From Russula earlei (taxonomy: Eukaryota > Basidiomycota > Agaricomycetes > Russulales > Russulaceae): a stretch of DNA of 18,819 nt. The DNA lies in the NCBI GenBank assembly GCA_025769875.1, contig JAGFNK010000897.1:1-18819 (forward strand). The letters are read 5' to 3'. Each line of letters starts with the position of its first letter. The stretch's first letter is position 1. Under the pieces are notes generated by a model, which ran no database searches, was not told the origin of the DNA, and saw nothing but the letters and a program-made list of their open reading frames with translations. Of the stretch, positions 9,339 through 16,324 are shown piece by piece. The position numbers and the translations under genes are program-made.

Positions 9339-9346
9339 TATTTATA
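9339..9346 (-). promoter_or_regulatory. LTR TATA box
   Basis: TATAAATA on the minus strand of the 5' LTR, about 105 bp downstream of the TGACTCA palindrome and 33 nt before the predicted RNA start. In the 3' LTR the same site reads TATAAATA, preceded by a CpG-type base change. Confidence 0.7.
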
Positions 9347-9450
9347 TGACATCTCAGTAACTATGGATCCGATTTGTACGAAACTCGGGGTGTATGTAGC
9401 TGAGAACCAGTAGTATCCAAATACAGAAAGTGCAATTCAGAGTGTTGGAA

Positions 9451-9470
9451 ATGACTCACGCGTGAGTCAT
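9451..9470. promoter_or_regulatory. 20-bp palindrome with paired TGACTCA sites in U3
   Basis: ATGACTCACGCGTGAGTCAT is a perfect 20-bp palindrome containing TGACTCA and its reverse complement. TGACTCA is the consensus for Gcn4/CPC1 and AP-1 type bZIP factors. Its place upstream of the TATA box suggests starvation- or stress-responsive element transcription (inference). Confidence 0.65.
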
Positions 9471-9483
9471 TCTTTCCTAGTAT

Positions 9484-9572
9484 CAGTAAGCAAACAGTAA
9501 GCAATCAGTAAGCAATCAGTAAGCAATCAGTAAGCAGATCAGTAAGCAGATCAGTAAGCAGATCAGTAAGCC
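9484..9572. repeat. 11/12-bp tandem repeat in 5' LTR U3
   Basis: Four 11-bp units (cagtaagcaat type), three 12-bp units (cagtaagcagat) and a partial unit. There is one more 11-bp unit than in the 3' LTR, which fully accounts for the 551 versus 540 bp length difference. Confidence 0.9.
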
Positions 9573-9654
9573 AGATTGATAAGCGGACACATGAGTAATC
9601 ACAGACAAGTCAGCAGAAACAGATGACAGTTCGAGAATCAAGAGAATCATAACA

Positions 9655-9659
9655 GCGAT
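9655..9659. repeat. target-site duplication, right copy (gcgat)
   Basis: Matches 1053-1057 exactly and sits directly after the terminal CA of the 5' LTR. Confidence 0.95.
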
Positions 9660-9945
9660 GAGAGACGACGTGAGTGCACTAGTTCTTGCCCATGGTCAAC
9701 AAGGGTGGGGGTCTACTTGACTTCCCCTCATGGTGGGCTCCAGCTGTACGAATGCCTGTTTGTGTAGGCTGGGTTGAGGTTAGGCATTTGACCGAGATGA
9801 AGGGTAGACGAAGGAGAGGAAGAGGGGCAGGAATGTGGACACGAGTAAACGACGTGTTGTCATGTCGACATGCTCATATCCCCGAGATGATCCAAATCAA
9901 TCCAACATAAGGTATATCTTAATAGTACATCCATTGTGATAAAAT
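9660..9945. other. Flank between chromovirus and integrase-like gene
   Basis: The G-rich, low-complexity character of 430-1050 continues here, as expected if the retrotransposon split one region. A short plus-strand frame (9686-9910) is open but has no recognisable content. The last part (about 9890-9945) is AT-richer and would be the 3' untranslated side of the integrase-like gene. Confidence 0.5.
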
Positions 9946-11848
9946 TCAGTCACTAAAGTCAGCATATTCACGAAGATCTACTATATTTTCGACATTGAAA
10001 CCTGCATCACTACCCTGATCATCAAGTGATGGAGGATTTTCTAATCCTCCACAATACACATACCCATGCTCACCAACAACATTGTCTCCGTGCCACAGTT
10101 CACACAGACCAGCCAGAAGTTGCACCTCTTCATTGGCACCTTCATCAGCCAAATGAAGTGCTTCAGCAAGTTGAGGATCATCTAGTAAAGCACGAAACAG
10201 CGCAAGCAGGTCTTGATATATCTTCCAAAACGTGAGGCATGACATGGCAGGTTCACCCATCGTCTGATACAACGTTGTTATTTGTTTGGCAAAAGTTGGC
10301 GGAACTAGCTGGAATACAGGACTATGGGGTTGTACCCATTCCTGCTCCATTTTGTCAAAGATATCCGAAGATACAACAACCTTGATTATTTCCTCAGTTC
10401 ACGTTGATGTACCAGATGGAATCAATCTCAGCACACCTTAAAATCTTGGGATCCATACAAATGTGGCTTTGCGTGAATTATATTGGGGATACCTTGAGGC
10501 AAGAGCTTGTGCTTGTCAGCACGTCGAGGACTGGAGTTGAACCGCCATGTCCACGCATCAAGCTCAGCTTAAAGCCACAGAATTGCAAGCCAGCAGAAAA
10601 CAAGTCTGGAAAGAATGATCTCATCAACAGCCATTATACACAATAGGAACTCTTAGTATTACTTTTCGCGTGGGTCATCGGGGTTATATAGTCCATTGTT
10701 ATATCCAAAATCAAGGTGACTTTCAAAGCCCGGTGTGAATTGGTGACACAACTGAGACCAGGCAATTTCAGGCTTGATATTTGTCTTCTCGACACACCAG
10801 TGAAGCTGTAGCGTGCCAACCAAGGAGGGATCTAGCCAATGACGTGTAACAGTGTGGCAGTTTGCAACAACATTGTTTTCTGTTCCGCAGTCGCTCTGTG
10901 TGATAAGGGGGATACCTGGTCATCAAGGGCACTTCAGCAACAGTCACTGACCGACACCACAGACTTACCTCCAATTTTACACTCTGCTTCAATATAATAA
11001 CTATTAATTAGTCAGGGATTGCGATTGCACCACCAGATCTTCAACCATGCAATGTGGCCCGGGAATGGATTGAGACCAATGTACAGCCATAAACCAAACC
11101 ATTTCCACTTATCATGTTGATCAATGGTCAATATATCCATGACACCAGCTGACCAAAACCACTTTCGTCGAAACCTCTGTGCTTTCCGAAGTTCAACAGC
11201 CTCCAGCTCCATCCCTTTCAGAAACTGTGCAATGGTTGCTCTACTGGGTCTTGTCAAGAATACAGACCACTGGAAATGTGCCACATACTCGGGCACCTTC
11301 AGGCTATAATCCTGGCGCAATGTGGTTACCATTTGCCTTGCACCCATTGTTGAAAATCGTTCTCTAATTTCTTGTACAAATAGGGCAATTGTTTCAAAAC
11401 TTGCTTGTTGTTGTCGAGTTCCCCTCAATCCAAGTTTCATGTGGACTTGCTGTAAGGACTTGACACTTCAAAATTTCAGTCTCACAACATGGTTGAAAAA
11501 GGGTGCCAATAGATATTACCTAAAGCCATACTGAGATTTATCGAAGTGATCCAGAACATGTGCAACAACACTTTGATCTGAGAAACCTAGATGCCAGTAA
11601 TACTCAACCAGTGGATGAAGGTCCTCATCAGGAGCTAAAGAGAATATCAATTGAGATTGGGAAATAGGGTCCTGAATCACATATGCAATGGTTTGTGTTG
11701 GTTTCCTATGGCATGGGTTGGACAAGTGAGTGTCGATATAACCATGATGTGATTTCCGCTTCAAAAATTGGTACAATGGTGAAAAAAAATAGAGTCTCTG
11801 GGGTCCTTGATCACTTTTCTCACTCAGACGCTTACAAATGTGTGGCAT
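9946..11848 (-). pseudogene. DDE integrase-core protein, five exons, two nonsense codons
   Basis: Resembles the integrase-core (rve-like) proteins found in Agaricomycete genomes; whether they act as transposases is not settled. I infer five exons: 11848-11520, 11465-10969, 10915-10663, 10605-10437, 10380-9946. The introns (11466-11519, 10916-10968, 10606-10662, 10381-10436; 54, 53, 57 and 56 nt) all have GT-AG ends, and the exons sum to 1683 nt, exactly 561 codons. An N-terminal helical, HTH-like region (GFSDQSVVAHVLDHFDKSQYG) precedes TMGARQMVTTLRQDY. The catalytic core follows: first Asp in TIDQHDKWKWFG, second Asp in PLITQSDCGTENN across the exon 2-3 junction, Glu probably in NIKPEIAWSQL. 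Later come RADKHKLLPQGIPN and a C-terminal acidic tail. Premature stops: TGA at 11012-11014 (NP-stop-LI) and TAA at 10569-10571 (WL-stop-AELDAW), each one C-to-T step from Arg and Gln codons. The start ATG is uncertain; the frame is open to 11884. Confidence 0.82.
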
Positions 11849-11860
11849 CTTCACGTCAGA

Positions 11861-11901
11861 AACAGGGACAGGCCAGCATAACAAGCTGGCCGGTCCCTGT
11901 T
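11861..11901. repeat. 17-bp inverted repeat (hairpin) just upstream of the integrase-like gene
   Basis: Arms 11861-11877 and 11885-11901 pair with one mismatch around a 7-nt loop (ataacaa). GC-rich arms contain GGCCAGC and GCTGGCC. It lies about 13 bp upstream of the chosen ATG at 11848. It is not followed by a T run, so it is not a terminator. It could be a transposon end or an RNA fold in the leader. Confidence 0.6.
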
Positions 11902-11907
11902 GCCATA

Positions 11908-12035
11908 CAGGTCTAGGTTCTATGACCTAAGTCTTCTAGCATGTTGATCTCAGCATGAGTATTCCAACGCGGGCAGGTCTGCCCTACTCTTAAGTTCATC
12001 CTCATCTAGGAGCCAGCCTTTAGGATGAGTTGAAT
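11908..12035 (+). repeat. Interspersed repeat, copy A
   Basis: About 125 bp beginning caggtctaggttctatgacc matches 14563-14700 in the same orientation with many substitutions (about three quarters identical by eye). Conserved blocks include taagtcttcta and taagttcatcctcat. Each copy lies just downstream of a hairpin. The family is not recognised. Confidence 0.6.
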
Positions 12036-12570
12036 GTTGTCATGGTTATCCATACAGTGCCAAAACGGCTACCCAAATGGGCCCTCTCAGGGATGGTTAG
12101 TATGGTTCCCTAGTAGGTGTTGTCATGTGATCACCAAGGCAGCGTTCTGCTCATACCTAAGTCCACTGGTCTCTTCTTGTCTTTCAGTATTAGCCTAGGT
12201 GCTGATGGATGGTTCGCAACTCACAGGTCATGATCACATGAACATCAGAGATCTCCGGTCCCTGAGCACCTAGAATTATGTTTAATAGGAACTGTTACAA
12301 ACCAAGGCCAGGCCCTAGCCATAGATTGTCCCATTTCACTCAAGAGAAACCTCTCTCACTTTGCATTGCCAACTCCCTTCCATTTTCTGGGCTACCCCTC
12401 CTACAGTATAAGATATTGCTATTTCAAAGGCACTATAACACAAGAAGGCACCCGTTTCCTAATCAGGTAATCATTGCGTGGCAGCCACATGGTCACTCAG
12501 CCACCAAGAACCCAAAACAGCGGCACCAACTCTTAGTAACTGTTGCATAACTCATCTGATATCATCAAGG
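12036..12570. other. No gene seen
   Basis: No coding signal. It contains short inverted pairs: tcatgtgatca (12124) with tgatcacatga (12231), and ctaggtgct with agcacctag near 12190-12275. These could be relics of a small palindromic element but lack a visible target duplication. The open frame 12278-12550 has no recognisable feature. Confidence 0.4.
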
Positions 12571-12690
12571 CTCCAATGATATCATGGCTGACTGAGCAAC
12601 TCCACAGTGACCTCATAGGCTCACTAAACGCTCCATAGTGACATCATAATGATGCCATCGCTCCACAATGATCAGTAATGCGCTCAGTAA
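12571..12690 (+). repeat. Degenerate 30-bp minisatellite, four units
   Basis: Units start with ctcca at 12571, 12600, 12631 and 12661 (periods 29, 31, 30) and share a core like ctccaYagtgaYatcat. Divergence between units suggests an old array. Confidence 0.6.
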
Positions 12691-12877
12691 GCCTGAAACT
12701 TAACACAAGCAAGTTTATGCCTCTGTAGTCCTACTGGATGGTACCAAAGGGTCTAGAATAGTTTCAGTTCTTTGTAATTGACCCTGTACACTGTATATAA
12801 GCCCCAATGAAGCATGGCAGTTGTCAGACTGTCCATTTGTGATACTCTCATACTCCTGGGTACTCCTCTGCGACCAC

Positions 12878-13498
12878 TGTTGTAGTTTACCCCTTTCTTC
12901 GGTTCGTCCATAATCCCTCTCCTTATTGCTCTCCTTGTTATCCTTGTCTCCATGGTTACGGTTTCATCCCTTGATGGTGATCCCCTATTGTGTTTCACCT
13001 GTTGTGTTTCATCTATTGTGTTTCACTTATTGTGTTTCACCTATTGACGAGTTACTTTTGCTATTGGTCTGCCTTTATCTATTGTTCTGCTTATAGTACT
13101 GTACAGCCTCGCTACATACAGTATTTAAGCGCCTGTAGAAGCTGGGGAAAGCCCCAAGCTTAGCTTTGTCCCATCTCCTGTCACATCCCTTTGTCCTGTA
13201 CTACCTCCCAAATCACAACTTGTGTTGTGCTGGCTTTCATCTTGCCTGACCTGAGCACACCTCAAGGGACCCTTGTGTTCCTCTTCCTCCTCTACCTCTC
13301 TCTCATCATCCTCCTCTTCTGCGAAACCAGAAGATCAACTCTGTCTGCGGACTGAGTCATCATTTGACTCAGCCTTGAGACGCTAAACCTTTGATCTGGT
13401 CTCTTTGAGCCGGCCCCACTGAACCCTTGAACCAAGTCACAGCGACTTGGCCCCACTGAACTCTGAGCTAACGCTCTTACGGCCGCAACGCCGTTACA
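12878..13498 (-). mobile_element. Solo LTR, second LTR family, copy 1 (621 bp)
   Basis: Reverse-oriented copy of the LTR also present at 14906-15524 and 16486-17099. It is bounded by TG...CA and flanked by the perfect 5-bp duplication accac (12873-12877 and 13499-13503). No internal retrotransposon sequence remains, consistent with LTR-LTR recombination. It contains a TGAGTCA/TGACTCA inverted pair (13353-13371) and a 14-bp tandem repeat (gtgtttcacctatt type, about 12990-13045). Strand is relative to the other two copies. Confidence 0.92.
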
Positions 13499-13503
13499 AC
13501 CAC

Positions 13504-14562
13504 TCAGTTTAAAGACTTCCCTCGCCTCCAAGGTACTCTTCAACAACCACCTTGTCTAAAGCCCATTGCTGCACTGGCCTCTCAAATTCGCTTCTGCCTC
13601 CAGTTACACATACCAGTCCCCATCTGGTACCTTCTAGTCATTTGGCTTGTCCTCTTGTTCAATGCTGCCTACGCCGTGTACCGTCTGTTCCGACCCTTGC
13701 CCACCTGCTCCTGAGTCCTTGAGGATCAGCAGTACATGTCTTGACAGGAACATGTGGCATTATGCGGGACTTAGGTTCCTGTGTGGCATTACTCGGGACT
13801 TGATACCCCTGTTTCAGGTTTCAATCGGCAACAGGACCGCCCCCAATGCTGCGCTTCCCCGTTCAGAACAATTACCCCTAGAAAGATAATATTACCGTCA
13901 AATATACTAATCTCCAGACTATGCAGTTCTAGGATTAGAGTTCAATCTGAGTTTCAAACCAAGGACTGATGAGATATAAGTTCGAAACTTGGCTGGTGTG
14001 CACCCATCGCACACCAAGTATCCTTAGTTCTTACCATCATCTGCTCACTCCTTGCTTCACTCATCATTCACAGCCACCCACCCTAACATGGCTATTTACT
14101 TTTAAATATGGATAAACCTGGTCAGAAGCAAGTAAACTAAATCTTTACACTCACATTCCTACCAACTAAACAAGCACAGCAGTGCAAAAAGAACAGAACA
14201 CCTACTGTCTATTCCTTATCAGTGAGTACTTGCTCTGTCTCTAACTTTTTGCTTTCTTTTTTGGTTCCCCATTCTCTTTTTATCCCTTCTACCTTTCTAT
14301 ATTAGATCTTCTCTCTGCCTTTACTATTATAGCACTATCTATAGGTTAGAGTGTATTTCCCCCTCTTCCCTAAACCCAACCTTAAACTCTAAATATTAGA
14401 GCTGGGTTATAGGCTAGGTGCTAGGCCAGGCCAAGAGGGAGACAGCTCAAAAAGATATGTGGCACATAATCATAAAAAATTAAATTATATAACTACTTAA
14501 GTAATCCTCCTTGATAATTCACTCTTCACATAATACCGGTGCTAATTTAGCACCACATAACT
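13504..14562. other. No gene seen
   Basis: About 1 kb without a supported gene. It holds an imperfect local duplication around 13750-13800 (tgtggcatta...cgggactt twice, about 32 bp apart) and AT-rich sequence from 14090 to 14560. A small perfect hairpin, ggtgctaa/ttagcacc, sits at about 14538-14554, shortly before repeat copy B. Open frames near 13650-13970 are short, with no recognisable content. Confidence 0.4.
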
Positions 14563-14700
14563 CAGATCTAGGTTCTATAACATAAGTCTTCTAGTATCTT
14601 GATCTTAGCATAAGTATTCTAAAGCATGCAGATGTCCTCTACTCCTAAGTTCATCCTCATTGGTGAAAGGAACCTTTAGCTGTATTTTAAGGGTTATGTT
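14563..14700 (+). repeat. Interspersed repeat, copy B
   Basis: Diverged direct copy of 11908-12035, sharing tctaggttctat, aagtcttcta and taagttcatcctcat blocks. It is more AT-rich than copy A: many A-type C or G positions are T or A here, which again fits transition decay. Confidence 0.6.
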
Positions 14701-14900
14701 ATGAATGAGCCAGGTGAACAGAGCAAGCTTTCATATCCAAGGGTCAACAGCAATTTTCTAGTTTTAAATAATCACCACATTGCTCCAACCTACCAAGCCA
14801 CCCCCCATTGTTTATCATTGTTCACTGCCGCCATACTTGAGGGCTTGCAGCCCACCATTGTCTCACCTCACCCATTTATGCATGATCACAATCACTGCCT
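14701..14900. other. No gene seen
   Basis: Short stretch between repeat copy B and the second solo LTR. Overlapping plus-strand frames are open but short and unrecognised. Confidence 0.4.
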
Positions 14901-14905
14901 CAACG

Positions 14906-15524
14906 TGTAACGGCGTCGCGGCCGTTAGAGCGTTAGCTCTGGGTTCAATGGGGGCCAAGTCCCTGTGACTTGGTTCAAGGGTTCAGTGGGGGCCGGCTAA
15001 GAGAGACCGGATCAAAGGTTTAGCGTCTCAAGACTAAGTCAGACAATGACTTAGTCTGCAGACAGAGTCGATCTTCTGGTTTCACAGAAGAGGAGGATGA
15101 TGAGAGAGAGGCAGAGGAGGGAGAGGAACACAAGAGTTCCTTGAGGTGTGCTTAGGTCAAGCAGAGTGTAGGCCAGCACAAGCAAGTTGTGATTGAGAGA
15201 GTATACAGGGCAAGGGATGCAACAGAAAATGGGACAAAGCTAAGCTTGGGGCATTCCCCAGCTTCTACAGGCGCTTAAATACTGTATGTAGCGAGGCTGT
15301 ACAGTACTATAAGCAGAACAATAGATAAAGGTAGATCAATAGCAAAAGTAACTCAACAATAGGTGAAACACAATAAGTGAAACACAATAGATGAAACACA
15401 ATAGGTGAAACATAATGGGGATCACTATCAAGGGATGAAACCGTAACCGTGGAGACAAGGATAACAAAGGAGAACAATAAGGAGAAGGATATGGACGAAC
15501 TGAAGAAAGGGGTAAACTACAACA
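14906..15524 (+). mobile_element. Solo LTR, second LTR family, copy 2 (619 bp)
   Basis: Begins tgtaacgg, ends ctacaaca, flanked by the perfect 5-bp duplication caacg (14901-14905 and 15525-15529). It contains a TTAAATA TATA-like box (15275-15281), four 14-bp units (caataggtgaaaca type, about 15356-15411) and a decayed TAAGTCA/TGACTTA pair (15035-15053), where both half-sites carry matching transitions. No internal element region is present. Confidence 0.93.
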
Positions 15525-15529
15525 CAACG

Positions 15530-15688
15530 CATACCTCACATCATCGTTTTAATTTTGTCTTATTGCTCTTCTGTCAGTCCTTGTCTGGTCCCATGAACAT
15601 GCTCTTCTCATGTGCTACATCATAAATAGTTGTATCATATCATGTGCTCAGCTGCAGGGATAATATAATTTTATCATGCTTAGGGTCA
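15530..15688. other. No gene seen
   Basis: AT-rich linker between the second solo LTR and the 155-bp tandem array. Nothing recognisable. Confidence 0.4.
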
Positions 15689-16305
15689 GCACCCCAAAAC
15701 ATGAAAATTCAACAAGTGAAACTAATTATTTGGCTGCCTCTAGATACAGTACATGAGGTTCTACTGTCCAAGTTTCAAGGAAATCCATCCATCAAGAAAT
15801 GGTTGAGATATGACAGTTTGTAAAGTCACACGCAGATGGGAACCCAAAAATCAAAACTTCAAGAACTGATAATTAGACACCAACTCTCTGGCTGCACCTA
15901 GACATATTATATGAGATCCTACTGTCCAAGTTTTAAGGCAATCCATTGAGAAATGGTTAAGATATGGCAGTTCAAAATTTCATACTCAGATTGCACCCAA
16001 AAATTGAAACTTCATGAATGAAGAATTAGACCCCAACTCTTAGGTTGCACCTAGATACAGTATATGAGATCCCACTGTCGAAGTTCCAAGTCAATCAATT
16101 TAGAAACAGTTGAGATATGGCAGTTCAAAGTTTTGCACTCATATTAGCACCTGAAAATCAACATTTCAAGAACTAAATATTAGGCTCCCATATTTTAGCT
16201 GCACCTAGATACAGTATATAAGGTTCTACTGTCAAAGTTTCAAGTCAATCTGTTAAGAAACTGTTAAGATATAGCAGTTTTAATTTCACACTCGAAATGA
16301 CATCC
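15689..16305 (+). repeat. 155-bp tandem array, about four units
   Basis: Anchors ggctgcacctagatac recur at about 15732, 15890, 16043 and 16197 (periods 158, 153, 154). Each unit then carries a block like tactgtccaagtttcaagtc, an agaaatggttgagatatggcag block and an accCaaaaatcaaaacttcaag block. Units differ by many substitutions and small indels. The array replaces the 3' end of the helicase reading frame, which is lost at about 16315-16340. Confidence 0.88.
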
Positions 16306-16324
16306 AAAAATGGCAAGTGCAAGG

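Larger units (their letters stand above)
1058..9654 (-). mobile_element. Complete Ty3/gypsy chromovirus (Tf1/sushi-like), 8597 bp, degenerate
   Basis: LTR retrotransposon reading on the minus strand, flanked by the 5-bp duplication gcgat. In element order: 5' LTR (9104-9654), self-primer binding site (9090-9103), gag with CCHC zinc knuckle, protease (DSGAT), reverse transcriptase (YLDD), RNase H, integrase (HHCC and D-X35-E), chromodomain, an extra ORF3 with coiled coil and second CCHC knuckle, polypurine tract (1598-1610), 3' LTR (1058-1597). The RT-RH-IN order and chromodomain place it in Metaviridae chromoviruses. The self-complementary primer site points to the Tf1/sushi group. The LTRs differ at about 17 aligned positions by eye (about 3 percent), plus one tandem-repeat unit. 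Several one-base frame breaks and premature stops show it is not autonomous today. Confidence 0.96.
9104..9654 (-). repeat. 5' LTR of the chromovirus (551 bp)
   Basis: Starts TGTTAAGAT and ends ATCATAACA; one base differs from the terminus of the other LTR. Read on the minus strand it runs U3 (9654 to about 9314), a transcript start near 9313, then R and U5 to 9104. It contains the repeat block 9484-9572, the palindrome 9451-9470, the TATA box 9339-9346, the self-primer segment 9300-9313 and an end palindrome at 9107-9125. Differences from the 3' LTR are nearly all transitions, mostly at CpG. Confidence 0.96.

Noticed and set aside
11861..11920. Hairpin followed by CTAG, like a Helitron 3' end
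   Set aside because: Similarity between copies A and B continues past the CTAG and the hairpin sequences differ, so this is not a shared Helitron terminus.
14340..14400. ccctaaaccc-like telomere-type sequence
   Set aside because: A single short match, not a repeated array, in AT-rich sequence.
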